The notes beneath the pieces were generated by a model. It was not told where the DNA came from. It worked only from the letters and a program-made list of their open reading frames with translations, and did not search any database. 64,000 bases of DNA, taken from NCBI RefSeq assembly GCF_030450125.1, contig NZ_CP123923.1, positions 4,464,001 to 4,528,000 of the forward strand. The letters run 5' to 3'. The DNA is from Streptomyces sp. WP-1. GTDB taxonomy: Bacteria; Actinomycetota; Actinomycetes; Streptomycetales; Streptomycetaceae. The position numbers and the translations under genes were made by a program. Numbering within the stretch: position 1 is the stretch's first letter; each line of letters opens with the position of its first letter. Of this stretch, positions 1 to 7,984 are shown piece after piece.

Positions 1-2756
1 GGGTAGGTGCGGACCTCGTCCGCGGTGTGGTCGTAGGCCGTCACGAAGCCGCCCTCCACGCGGATCGGGGAGATGACGCGCTGGCTGGCGGCACCCTCGG
101 CGTTGACGTAGCCGATCCACAGCAAGTCGCCGGTGAGTACGGCGGCCTGCACGGTGGCCAGGGTCTCGGCGGCGGAGGTGCGGGGCAGCTCGCCGGCCGC
201 CGGGTCGGTGCCGGTGCTCTTGCGGGGGGTCGTGGCGGCCAGGTCACCGGCCCGGATCGCGCGGATCGCGGCGGACAGCAGCGTGGTGTCGGGCGGTGGC
301 GGGCCGTCGGGCACCGGCTCGGGCGCGGTCCGGGGCGGGGTGCGGTGGGCGTGCGCCCGGGTGATCAGCACATCGCCCTCGGCGGACTCGGCGGCGGGCG
401 CGAAGCCCATCGCGCGCAGGCCCTCCAGCAGGGCGGCCGGGTCGGACTGGGCGGCCAGCACGGTCGGGGCGAGGCGGCGCAGGCGCAGGGCGGTGGCGCG
501 CTTGTCGGCGAGGATCTCGCTGAGCAGGGCGTCGTCGTCGCAGCGGACATAGGCCGAGGCGGCGCCGATCCGCAGATGGCCGTGCTTACGGGCCACGTCG
601 TCGATCAGGTAGGCGAGCGGCTGCGGGATCGGTGTGCGCGAGTGCCGGGCGAGGAAGTCGTGCAGATCGGCGGCGGTCCGCCCGGCGTCCAGGGCCCGGC
701 GCACCGACCCCGGCGTGAACCGGTAAACGGTCGCACCGCCCTTCGACTCCACGTCCGCGAGCACCCCGAGCATCTCCGCGAGCGGCCGCTCCAACGGCCC
801 CGGCGCGACCGCCGTCAGATCGGCCTGGAGGAGCACGTGATCGAGGGGCTCGGGCAGGAGCGGGTCGAGCAGCCGGGCGGCGGTGGCGGTGGCGGCGGCC
901 TGCTCGGCGGGGGAGAGGGGGACGGGGGAGAGGGGAGCGGGGGACATGGAGGTGCCCGGAGCCGTTGCGAGGGTGGAGGCGCGATGGTGGTGGACGGGGA
1001 GCTTGTCCCCGGGACCGCCGGGTTCACCCGCACCGACCGAGCCGCCCGCGCCGACCTCGCCGGTCGGGCCGCGGCTACCGCCAACGCCGGTCGGGCCGCC
1101 GACACCGCCCGCGCTGCCAACAGCGCCCGCGCCACCGACGCCGGTCGAGCCGACCGCGCCTGCCACCCCGGCCGTCCCGGCCACCCCGGCCACCCCGGTC
1201 AGGCCGCCGTCCTCACCCGGGCCGCCCTGACCACTCGAACCACCCGTCCCCGACACCCCCAGCAGCGCCCTGCCGTGCGTGGACAGCGCGCCGCGCCCCG
1301 TCACGCCCAGGAGTTCCGCCTCCGTCAGGGTCCAGCGGGCGAGGCGGGTGCGGAGGTCCTCGGCGGGGGTGTCCTTGCCGGGGCGGGGGGTGCCCGCGGT
1401 GCCCCGCGGCGGGCGTTCCCAGTGCAGGCGGGTCAGGACCGACTCCGGGGCGGGGGCGGTGCCCGCCGGGAGACCGGACAGCAGGGTCAGGACCCGGTGC
1501 CGTACCTCCGGCGCGGCCGAGCGGTCCAGGCCGGGGCCGAGCGCGGAGAGGGTACGGTCCTTCGCGTCCCGCCCGCCGACCAGGCCCGGCGCCCGGGTCG
1601 CCGTCAGCCAGGCCCCGGCGAGCAGCGCCCAGCGCTCGGCCGGGGGACGCTCCAGCCACTCGTCGTAGAAGGGGGTGGCGGCGTACCGCTCGTCGGCCTC
1701 ACCGTCGGAGGCCAACAGGCCCGCCGCATAAGCCAGTTCGACCCAGAACGCGGCGACCGGCTCCGGCACGTCCAGGGCGACGGCGGTCCGCTTGAGGTCG
1801 CGCACGCTGAGCCCCCCGGCCCGCAGCACCGCGGGCCCGCCCTCGTCCCAGTCCTTCAGCAACTCCTCGACGGTGGCGAGCGCGGTGTGCGCCTGGCCGG
1901 CCGCCGTCGCGTCCACACCCTGTGGACGGTGGGTCGCGGCCGGCTCCACCGCGGGCGGCAGCGGCTCGGGCTCCCGGTGGGCGCGGCCCGCGCGCAGATG
2001 CAGGGCCACCTCGCGGGGCAGTACGACGGTGCCGGGAGCCGTCGGCAGCAGCAGGCCCCGGTCCAGCAGCCAGCGCAGATGGGCGGCCGGTTCCGGGGTG
2101 ATCTGCCCGTACGGCGGCCCCCACACCAGCCGGGACAGCACCTCCAGGGAGCCCTCCGGCGCCCCGGAGAGCAGCTTGGCCATCTTCCTGCGGTGGGTGA
2201 ACAGCGCGGTCAGCGCGGTCACCGCCGACACCGAGTCATGGGTCGAGGCCAGCCCCGCCGTGGTCACGATCTCCTGGATCCGGCCCGGGGACATGCCCGA
2301 GGCGGCCTCGTGCACGGTGGGCCCGAGCCCGGTCGGCGAGGGGTGCCCCGGGGACGGCGCGAGCAGTTCGCGGGCGGTGCGCACCAGGCGCAGCCGCTCG
2401 TCGTCGCCCCACACCAGGGCCTGTTCGCGCAGGGTGGCGAGGGCGCGGGGGAGCGCGGCGGCCACCGTCTCGTCCCCGGCGTCCCCGGCCATCAGCCCGA
2501 GCAGGACGGTCCCGGAGGCGGGGTCCGGGGCCACGGCCAGCGCCTCGGCGGTCTGCAGCGCGAAGCGGTCCAGCCGTTCCAGGGCCCGCAGCACCGAGGC
2601 CCGGGTGCCGGCCCGGGTGGCCAGCTGGGTCAGATCGGTGGGGACGGGCGTGATGAGGTCCGGGCGGCTGCGCAGCAGCGCGGCCAGGGAGGCGTCGTCC
2701 CTGGCGCGGAGCGCCTCCGCGAGGGACCGAGGGGCTGGGTTGGCCTCTTGGCTCAT
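1..2756 (-). CDS. XPB/Ssl2-like helicase-domain protein (C-terminus outside window)
   Basis: This is an incomplete gene of at least 918 codons that starts at ATG 2756 (MSQEANPAPRSLAEAL) and runs off the left edge. Long actinobacterial proteins of this type carry an XPB/Ssl2 helicase-like domain without the helicase ATP-binding motifs. Here that domain is seen around residues 590-680, including LDHVLLQADLTAVAPGPL. The visible C-terminal part (VEGGFVTAYDHTADEVRTY) resembles a WYL-like fold. Between the alpha-helical N-terminal half and the XPB-like domain, residues about 499-585 form a Gly-X-Y collagen-like tract that looks inserted. The function is unknown; DNA binding is an inference from the domain type. 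The reading frame was followed by hand through the Gly-rich region and stays open. Confidence 0.85.
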   Translation of the reverse strand, partial: MSQEANPAPRSLAEALRARDDASLAALLRSRPDLITPVPTDLTQLATRAGTRASVLRALERLDRFALQTAEALAVAPDPASGTVLLGLMAGDAGDETVAAALPRALATLREQALVWGDDERLRLVRTARELLAPSPGHPSPTGLGPTVHEAASGMSPGRIQEIVTTAGLASTHDSVSAVTALTALFTHRRKMAKLLSGAPEGSLEVLSRLVWGPPYGQITPEPAAHLRWLLDRGLLLPTAPGTVVLPREVALHLRAGRAHREPEPLPPAVEPAATHRPQGVDATAAGQAHTALATVEELLKDWDEGGPAVLRAGGLSVRDLKRTAVALDVPEPVAAFWVELAYAAGLLASDGEADERYAATPFYDEWLERPPAERWALLAGAWLTATRAPGLVGGRDAKDRTLSALGPGLDRSAAPEVRHRVLTLLSGLPAGTAPAPESVLTRLHWERPPRGTAGTPRPGKDTPAEDLRTRLARWTLTEAELLGVTGRGALSTHGRALLGVSGTGGSSGQGGPGEDGGLTGVAGVAGTAGVAGAVGSTGVGGAGAVGSAGGVGGPTGVGGSRGPTGEVGAGGSVGAGEPGGPGDKLPVHHHRASTLATAPGTSMSPAPLSPVPLSPAEQAAATATAARLLDPLLPEPLDHVLLQADLTAVAPGPLERPLAEMLGVLADVESKGGATVYRFTPGSVRRALDAGRTAADLHDFLARHSRTPIPQPLAYLIDDVARKHGHLRIGAASAYVRCDDDALLSEILADKRATALRLRRLAPTVLAAQSDPAALLEGLRAMGFAPAAESAEGDVLITRAHAHRTPPRTAPEPVPDGPPPPDTTLLSAAIRAIRAGDLAATTPRKSTGTDPAAGELPRTSAAETLATVQAAVLTGDLLWIGYVNAEGAASQRVISPIRVEGGFVTAYDHTADEVRTY

Positions 2757-2866
2757 CCGGCCAACGGTAGCGGGTTACCTCCCCCCGTTCAGCCGTGGCG
2801 GGCGGGGCCCCGCTCTGCGCTACGGTCCTCACGGGGTTTCAGTCGGCGTCACCCCGGAGGGATTCC

Positions 2867-3994
2867 GTGGGCATCGAAAGCGACAAGGTCGTCTACGAGT
2901 ACCTGAGCCGCGTCGGGGACATCGCGTCGCGGCGGCAGCTGCCGTCGTCCGCGCGCATGCGGCTCGTGTCGGAACTGCGCAACGAGATCGACCGCGACCG
3001 GGCCAGGGCGACGGTGGACAGTCCCGCCGCGGTCCGCCGCATCCTGGACCGCCTGGGCACGCCCGACGAGGTGGTCGAGGCGGCGGGCGGCGCCGGGTCC
3101 GCCGACGGCGCGGGCCGCCCGGCCGCCGCCGTACCGGCGCAGCCCGTGCCGCGTGAGCGGGAGCCGGAGCGCGCGTCGCCGGCCGACGAGCGGCCGCGGG
3201 GTCTGCGCCGGGTCGTCCCCAGGCCGCGGCCCACCGAGCCCGCGCCCGAGCCGTCCGTGCCCCGGGACCCGTCGGCCGCCGCCTCGCACGAACTGTGGGA
3301 GGCCGCGCCGGCGCCCGACTGGTGGCGCACCGCCGGCGGTCCCTTCGGCGGCGCCGGGCACAGCCCCTTCCTGGACACCGATCCGGTGCCGGGCTTCGTC
3401 GGCGGGGTGGAGATCCCGGACCTGCTGCGCCGCCCACCGCACGAGATCGAGAGGGAGCGGCGCGAGCGGGAGGAGCGGGAGGAGCGGCAGGAGAAGGAGA
3501 AGGCGGCACGGGCCGCTGCTCCCGCCCCCGCCCGGCGCTTCGGGCTGTTCCCGCGTCGTACCCCGGCCGCCGTCCCGGCCCAGGACAAGGCCCCCGACCT
3601 CGTGCCGGACGCCGAGGCCGTCGCCTCCACCCGCCGTCTCCTGCCCGGTCCCGCCGCCGGCTGGTCCAACCCGTTCCTGCTGCTGGCCGCCGCCGCGCTG
3701 GTCGTCGGGGCGGTGCTCGGCAACTGGTTCGCGCTGCTGGCGGGCTGGGCGATGGCCTACACCTCCCGGCGGCTGAGCCCGTCCGAGAGCAAGTGGGCCG
3801 TGCTGGTGCTGCCCGGCACCGCGGTCGTGGCGGGGCTGGTGTGGCTGTGGGGACGGCAGAGCGGCCGCTGGGGCGACCCGATCGCCCAGGGGCAGATGAA
3901 CGATGCCGTCGGCCAGACCTGGCCCTGGGTGGTGCGGGGCGCGGCCGTCGCCTCGGCGCTCTACGTGGCGTGGCGCTCACAGCGCAAAGGCTGA
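2867..3994 (+). CDS. HAAS-type membrane protein of unknown function
   Basis: This is a 375-residue protein. I chose GTG 2867 because GGAGG lies at 2856-2860. Residues 1-70 form a helical domain (DKVVYEYLSRVGDIAS, then RILDRLGTPDEVVEA) like the HAAS/DUF1700 domain found at the N-terminus of many integral membrane regulators. A long Pro/Arg/Glu-rich charged linker follows, with a run of Glu/Arg around residues 195-215. The last 110 residues hold about three membrane helices (NPFLLLAAAALVVGAVLG, WAVLVLPGTAVVAGLVWLWG and a final helix). The last seven codons form the first unit of a 21-bp tandem repeat that continues past the stop codon. The role is unknown; the soluble N-terminus is probably cytoplasmic. 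Confidence 0.8.
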   Translation: MGIESDKVVYEYLSRVGDIASRRQLPSSARMRLVSELRNEIDRDRARATVDSPAAVRRILDRLGTPDEVVEAAGGAGSADGAGRPAAAVPAQPVPREREPERASPADERPRGLRRVVPRPRPTEPAPEPSVPRDPSAAASHELWEAAPAPDWWRTAGGPFGGAGHSPFLDTDPVPGFVGGVEIPDLLRRPPHEIERERREREEREERQEKEKAARAAAPAPARRFGLFPRRTPAAVPAQDKAPDLVPDAEAVASTRRLLPGPAAGWSNPFLLLAAAALVVGAVLGNWFALLAGWAMAYTSRRLSPSESKWAVLVLPGTAVVAGLVWLWGRQSGRWGDPIAQGQMNDAVGQTWPWVVRGAAVASALYVAWRSQRKG

Positions 3995-4127
3995 CGCTCA
4001 CAGCGCGAAGGCTGACGCTCACAGCGCGAAGGCTGACGCTCACAGCGCGAAGGCTGACGCCCGCGGCGCGAAGGCTGACGCCCGCGGCGCGAAGGCTGAC
4101 GCTGACGTCGGTGGCGCGAGGGCTGAC
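3975..4127 (+). repeat. 21-bp tandem repeat spanning the stop codon of the preceding gene
   Basis: Six contiguous 21-bp units begin at 3975, 3996, 4017, 4038, 4059 and 4080, followed by a degenerate 27-bp unit to 4127. The core of each is GCGCGAAGGCTGAC preceded by GCTCACA or GCCCGCG. Each unit carries an in-frame TGA in the frame of the upstream gene, so the terminal peptide RSQR(K/E)G-stop is simply repeated. It looks like slippage expansion of the 3' end of that gene. Confidence 0.9.
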
Positions 4128-4213
4128 GTCCGCAGGGCAGACGCTGACGCTCGCGAGGCGAAGTCCGAATGGGGGCCGGTGCGCTGTCGTACCCGCCTGG
4201 CACCATGTCCCCC

Positions 4214-4822
4214 ATGGCCTCCCTCACCGTCGGCTTCGACCTCGACATGACCCTCATCGACTCCCGGCCGGGCATCCGGGCGTGCTACGTGGCGCTGGCG
4301 GAGCGTACGGGGACGTACATCGACGCCGATCTGGCGGTCACCCGGCTCGGCCCGCCGCTCGCGGACGAGCTGGTGAACTGGTTCCCGGCCGAGCGGGTGC
4401 CCGCGATCGCCGACCTGTACCGGGAGATGTACCCGTCTATAGCCATCACCGCGACCCCCGCCATGACGGGCGCCCGCGAGGCCATGGCGGCGGTGCGCGC
4501 GGCCGGCGGCCGGACCATGGTGGTCACCGCCAAGTACGAGCCGAACGCGAAGCTGCACCTGTCCCATCTGGGCATCGAGCCGGACGTGGTCGTGGGCGAC
4601 CTGTGGGCCGAGCAGAAGGCGCAGGCGCTGCGCGAGTACGGCGCGGGGGTGTACGTCGGCGACCACACCGGTGATGTGCGCGGGGCGCGTACGGCGGGCG
4701 CGCTGTCGGTCGCGGTGGCGACCGGACCCTGCCCCGCGGACGAGCTGCGCGCGGCCGGGGCGGACGTCGTCCTGGACGATCTGTCCGCCTTCCCGGCGTG
4801 GCTGGCCGATTACCGCCCCTGA
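4214..4822 (+). CDS. HAD-superfamily phosphatase (phosphoglycolate phosphatase-like)
   Basis: This is a 202-residue haloacid-dehalogenase hydrolase. Motif I is DLDMTLID near the N-terminus, where the two Asp residues are the nucleophile and the acid/base. Motif II/III is VVTAKYEPNAKLHL with the Lys, and motif IV is VGDHTGD followed by ARTAG. A helical cap lies between motifs I and II, as in Gph/PpaX-type phosphatases. The enzyme is cytosolic and probably dephosphorylates a small metabolite; the substrate cannot be read from the sequence. ATG 4205, three codons upstream, is an equally possible start. No clear ribosome site is visible because the 21-bp repeat occupies most of the upstream region. 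Confidence 0.85.
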   Translation: MASLTVGFDLDMTLIDSRPGIRACYVALAERTGTYIDADLAVTRLGPPLADELVNWFPAERVPAIADLYREMYPSIAITATPAMTGAREAMAAVRAAGGRTMVVTAKYEPNAKLHLSHLGIEPDVVVGDLWAEQKAQALREYGAGVYVGDHTGDVRGARTAGALSVAVATGPCPADELRAAGADVVLDDLSAFPAWLADYRP

Positions 4823-4867
4823 CGGATCCGGGTCCGACGGCCCGGGGACGGGCCGCGGTCCCGGCCG

Positions 4868-5125
4868 CTACCGGGAGGCCGCGGCGCTCCTCGCCCGCCG
4901 CCGGCCGGCCGCGACCGACCGCAGCACTCCCGCGCCGGCGACGAGGAAGCCGACGCCCATGAGCATGCACAGTCCGTACATGTAGGTCGGAAACGGTTTG
5001 GTTCCGAGGAACAGCGGGACCATCGTGACCAGGGTGGCCAGGGCTCCGACGAAGAACACGATGGCGCCGGCACGGATCAGTCCGTCGCCGGGCCCGGCGG
5101 AATTCGCTTGGGTTTTGTCACGCAC
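4868..5125 (-). CDS. Small two-helix membrane protein
   Basis: This is an 85-residue protein that starts at GTG 5125 (RDKTQANSAGPGDGLIRAG). It has two hydrophobic segments, AGAIVFFVGALATLVTMVPL and YGLCMLMGVGFLVAGAGVL, joined by a short loop (GTKPFPTY), and a basic C-terminal tail rich in Arg and Ala. The length and layout fit a conserved small Streptomyces membrane protein of unknown function. It is divergent from the cold-shock gene and convergent with the HAD gene. Confidence 0.75.
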   Translation of the reverse strand: MRDKTQANSAGPGDGLIRAGAIVFFVGALATLVTMVPLFLGTKPFPTYMYGLCMLMGVGFLVAGAGVLRSVAAGRRRARSAAASR

Positions 5126-5169
5126 CGGACCAGGGTAGTTCCTGCGCGAGAGAACGACCGGGGGACGTC

Positions 5170-5197
5170 TTGTCACCGGGTCCAAGACCATTAGCCT
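5170..5197 (+). promoter_or_regulatory. Likely vegetative promoter of the cold-shock gene
   Basis: A TTGTCA -35 box lies at 5170-5175 and a TAGCCT -10 box at 5192-5197, with a 16-bp spacer. Transcription would start near 5204 and give a leader of about 85 nt in front of GTG 5288. Long leaders are usual for cold-shock mRNAs. Confidence 0.5.
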
Positions 5198-5204
5198 TGA
5201 TGAC

Positions 5205-5225
5205 AGCGGGTCACGGCGACCCGCT
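5205..5225 (+). promoter_or_regulatory. Hairpin at the 5' end of the cold-shock mRNA leader
   Basis: AGCGGGTC and GACCCGCT form a perfect 8-bp stem around a 5-nt loop, placed exactly where the transcript is predicted to begin. It could stabilise the mRNA or act in temperature control; this is inference. Confidence 0.5.
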
Positions 5226-5287
5226 GCAGTGCTATCAAGAGCCGTTTCCGAGCAGTTTTCCCGACGAGTACGAGGACGAGGACAGAC

Positions 5288-5671
5288 GTGCCTACCGGCA
5301 AGGTCAAGTGGTTCAACAGCGAGAAGGGCTTCGGCTTTCTCTCCCGCGACGACGGCGGTGACGTCTTCGTCCATTCCTCGGTTCTCCCCGCCGGAGTCGA
5401 TGTGCTCAAGCCGGGACAGCGCGTGGAGTTCGGCGTGGTCGCCGGCCAGCGCGGCGACCAGGCGCTCTCGGTGGTCGTGCTCGACCCGACGCCGTCCGTG
5501 GCCGCCGCCCAGCGCAAGAAGCCCGACGAGCTGGCCTCGATCGTGCAGGACCTGACGACCCTCCTGGAGAACATCACCCCGATGCTGGAGAAGGGCCGCT
5601 ACCCCGAGAAGGCCTCCGGCAAGAAGATCGCCGGTCTGCTCCGCGCGGTCGCCGACCAGCTGGACGTCTGA
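5288..5671 (+). CDS. Cold-shock domain protein with C-terminal extension
   Basis: This is a 127-residue protein. Residues 1-65 are a cold-shock domain: GKVKWFNSEKGFGFL contains the RNP1 motif KGFGF, and VFVHSS is RNP2. These aromatic residues bind single-stranded RNA or DNA. The family usually ends near residue 67. Here about 60 further residues (KKPDELASIVQDLTTLLENI and on) form amphipathic helices, typical of the longer Streptomyces CspD-type proteins. The start is GTG 5288 behind a purine-rich stretch (GAGGACGAGGAC). The product is an RNA chaperone or antiterminator in the cytosol. Confidence 0.93.
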   Translation: MPTGKVKWFNSEKGFGFLSRDDGGDVFVHSSVLPAGVDVLKPGQRVEFGVVAGQRGDQALSVVVLDPTPSVAAAQRKKPDELASIVQDLTTLLENITPMLEKGRYPEKASGKKIAGLLRAVADQLDV

Positions 5672-5695
5672 CCGCACCCGCTCGCCCGGCCCCCG

Positions 5696-6544
5696 TCAGG
5701 GGAAGGCGAGCGCGTCCGGGCCGAGGGGCGGCACCAGTCCCTCGGCCGCGGCCCGGGTGAGCAGCCCGCGGATCGCCGCGTAGCCGTCCTCGCCGAGGTC
5801 GGCGGTGAACTCGTTGACGTACAGGCCGATGTGCTGGTCGGCCACCGCCGGGTCCATCTCCTGGGCGTGCGCCATGACATACGGCCTGGAGACCTCGGGC
5901 GCGTCCCACGCGGCCCGCACGGAGGCGCGCACGGACTCGGCGAGCCCCTTCAGCGCCCCGGCGCCCAGCGACCGCTTGGCCACGATCGCGCCCAGCGGGA
6001 TCGGCAGCCCGGTCGTCCGCTCCCAGTGCTCGCCCATGTCGGCGAGCTTGTGCAGCCCGTAGTTCCGGTAGGTGAAGCGGGCCTCGTGGATCACCAGGCC
6101 CGCGTCCACCTCGCCGTCCCGCACGGCCGGCATGATCTCGTGGAACGGCATGACCACGATCTCGCCCACCCCGCCGGGCACGGTGTCGGCCGCCCACAGC
6201 CGGAACAGCAGGTACGCCGTCGACTTCTCGCTGGGCACCGCGACCGTACGGCCCGTCAGGTCGACGCCCGCCTCCCGCGTGAGCACCAGCGGCCCGCAGC
6301 CCCGGCCCAGCGCGCCGCCGCAGGGCAGCAGCGCGTACTCGTCGAGGACGTACGGCAGGACGGCGTACGACACCTTCAGCACATCGAACTCGCCGCGCTC
6401 GGCCATGCCGTTGGTGATGTCGATGTCGGCGAAGGTCACGTCCAGCGCGGGGGCGCCGGGGACACGGCCGTGCGCGAGGGCGTCGAAGACGAAGGTGTCG
6501 TTGGGGCAGGGCGAGTACGCGATCTGCAAGGGCTCGGTGGTCAT
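5696..6544 (-). CDS. mqnD: 1,4-dihydroxy-6-naphthoate synthase, futalosine menaquinone pathway
   Basis: This is a 282-residue MqnA/MqnD-family protein with the substrate-binding-protein-like fold. The N-terminus IAYSPCPNDTFVFDALAHG and the segment VDAGLVIHEARFTY are characteristic of MqnD, which converts cyclic dehypoxanthine futalosine into dihydroxynaphthoate for menaquinone synthesis. The chosen start (MTTEPLQ) overlaps the stop codon of mqnB by four bases, so the two are translationally coupled. The other futalosine-pathway genes are not in this window. Confidence 0.93.
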   Translation of the reverse strand: MTTEPLQIAYSPCPNDTFVFDALAHGRVPGAPALDVTFADIDITNGMAERGEFDVLKVSYAVLPYVLDEYALLPCGGALGRGCGPLVLTREAGVDLTGRTVAVPSEKSTAYLLFRLWAADTVPGGVGEIVVMPFHEIMPAVRDGEVDAGLVIHEARFTYRNYGLHKLADMGEHWERTTGLPIPLGAIVAKRSLGAGALKGLAESVRASVRAAWDAPEVSRPYVMAHAQEMDPAVADQHIGLYVNEFTADLGEDGYAAIRGLLTRAAAEGLVPPLGPDALAFP

Positions 6545-7335
6545 ACGGATCTCCAACTCTCCAATGCGGGCGCGAACTTCCCGAAGGCCGCGGTGAGGGC
6601 GGCGAGGGCGTCGCCGATGCGCCAGGCGGCGCGGTCGCGCGGGCCGACCGGGTTGGAGATCGCGCGGACCTCCAGCACCGGGACGCCCTGGGCGTCGGCG
6701 GCCTCGGCGACCCCGAAGCCCTCCATGCCCTCGGCGAGCGCGCGGGGGTGCCGGGCGCTCAGCGCGGCGGCGCGGGCGGCGGTGCCGGTCACGGTGGACA
6801 CGGTCAGGACCGTGCCGGTGCGGGCGCCGGTGGCCTCGGCCACGGCCCGTACGAGTGATTCCGGCGGGCGATGGGTGACGGTCCCGAACCCCAGCTCGGT
6901 GACCGGGAGAAAGCCGTCGGCGGTCTCGGCGCCCAGATCGGCGACGGTGATCGCGTCGGCGACGACGAGCGAGCCGAGCGGCGCCCCGGGCGCGAACCCG
7001 CCGCCGATCCCGGCCGAGACGACCAGGTCGTAGGGGGTTCCGGAGAGCGCGGCCGCGGTGAGCGCGGCACCGGTGGCGGCCGCGGCCCGCGCGGGTCCGA
7101 CCCCGGCGGCCAGCAGATCGAGCACGGCGGCGGTACGGCGGGGGCCGGCACCGGCGGCCGTACCGGACGGGCCGGCACCGGCGGTCGTACGCAGCAGTGC
7201 CGCGCCCGGCAGCCGTACCTCTTCCCCGGGCCCGGGGAACGCCCGTGCCACCGCGTCCCGTTCGGCGGGGACGGCGGTGGCCACGAGGACACGTGCGGAC
7301 GTCGTGATCAGGCCTTCTTCAGCTTGAAGGACCAC
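6541..7335 (-). CDS. mqnB: Futalosine hydrolase
   Basis: This enzyme has up to 264 residues. It belongs to the MTA/SAH-nucleosidase fold and splits futalosine to dehypoxanthine futalosine and hypoxanthine. Visible family features are VLVATAVPAERDAV at the N-terminus, the Gly-rich SAGIGGGFAP, and the ribose-binding Met-Glu in EGMEGFGVAEAA. An Ala/Gly-rich stretch around residues 50-80 is longer than usual. ATG 7335 is used here; it overlaps the end of the DUF2771 gene by 28 bases. A CTG at 7311 would give a shorter overlap, so the start is uncertain. It forms an operon with mqnD. Confidence 0.88.
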   Translation of the reverse strand: MVLQAEEGLITTSARVLVATAVPAERDAVARAFPGPGEEVRLPGAALLRTTAGAGPSGTAAGAGPRRTAAVLDLLAAGVGPARAAAATGAALTAAALSGTPYDLVVSAGIGGGFAPGAPLGSLVVADAITVADLGAETADGFLPVTELGFGTVTHRPPESLVRAVAEATGARTGTVLTVSTVTGTAARAAALSARHPRALAEGMEGFGVAEAADAQGVPVLEVRAISNPVGPRDRAAWRIGDALAALTAAFGKFAPALESWRSV

Positions 7336-7799
7336 ACGCCCTTGGTCGGGTTGGAGCCCATCTGGATCACCAGCGTGTTGGAGGCGCCGCCGGTGCCGTA
7401 CTGCTCGTTGAAGAACGCGTTGCCCGGCAGGGTGCGGTACGTCTCCTTGCTCAGGCTGGTGAAGGGGCGGCCGTTGACCAGCACGGCCCAGCCGGCGTCC
7501 GCGATCTTCGGGTCGACACCGATCCGGATCGTGGAGTCCTCGCCGACCGAGATCGCCTTCGCGTCGCCGGTCTTCTTGGCGCAGTCGGCCAGCGCCTTGG
7601 CGTCGAGCGCCTTGCCGTCGTTGTAGCAGACCGCCTCGGAGTGCACCGAGTCCTTGCCGACGGTGATCGTCGCGGTGGGCGTCGGCTTGTCGCAGGCGGA
7701 CAGGACGAGCAGTCCGGCGGCAACGGCGCCGGCGGCGGCGCGGCGGCGCCGCGCGACGCGGGGTACTTCAGCGGCTTCGCCGCGGGGCAGCGTGGTCAT
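7308..7799 (-). CDS. DUF2771 lipoprotein
   Basis: This is a 163-residue exported lipoprotein. A twin-Arg-rich basic start (ARRRRAAAG) is followed by the hydrophobic segment AVAAGLLVLSAC, where LSAC is the lipobox and the Cys would be lipidated. The mature part has two conserved-looking Cys (AVCYNDG and LADCAKK) that may form a disulphide. It matches the DUF2771 family of actinobacterial lipoproteins of unknown function. It lies just upstream of, and overlaps, mqnB; shared transcription is likely but a functional link is not shown. The start at ATG 7799 was chosen because it gives a compact signal peptide. Confidence 0.85.
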   Translation of the reverse strand: MTTLPRGEAAEVPRVARRRRAAAGAVAAGLLVLSACDKPTPTATITVGKDSVHSEAVCYNDGKALDAKALADCAKKTGDAKAISVGEDSTIRIGVDPKIADAGWAVLVNGRPFTSLSKETYRTLPGNAFFNEQYGTGGASNTLVIQMGSNPTKGVWSFKLKKA

Positions 7800-7848
7800 G
7801 GTCGAAAGATTATCGGTCGCCCGGAGCCGTCCGCCCACGCGGGGTGCG

Positions 7849-7914
7849 GCGTGCCCGGTTCGTTACGCCAGTCGTGTCCGCGACAACCCCGGCGTGTCCG
7901 GGTTCGTCACGCCA
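7849..7914. repeat. Two direct copies of a 22-bp sequence
   Basis: GCGTGCCCGGTTCGTTACGCCA at 7849-7870 recurs with two changes and one inserted base at 7892-7914. It fills the gap between the DUF2771 and MFS genes. No other signal is seen there. Confidence 0.55.
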
Positions 7915-7984
7915 CCTGCCCCTTGACGACAGCTCCTCTTCACGTCGGAGCCACGGCATCGCCCCGGCACGCCGGAGCGCCCGC

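Noticed and set aside
27..2906. Very long plus-strand open frame, 959 codons
   Set aside because: It is antisense to the helicase-domain gene. Composition is Gly/Arg/Gln-rich without domain features, while the minus frame gives recognisable protein.
3975..4127. CRISPR-like array
   Set aside because: Units are contiguous with no spacers and no cas genes are near; it is a tandem repeat.
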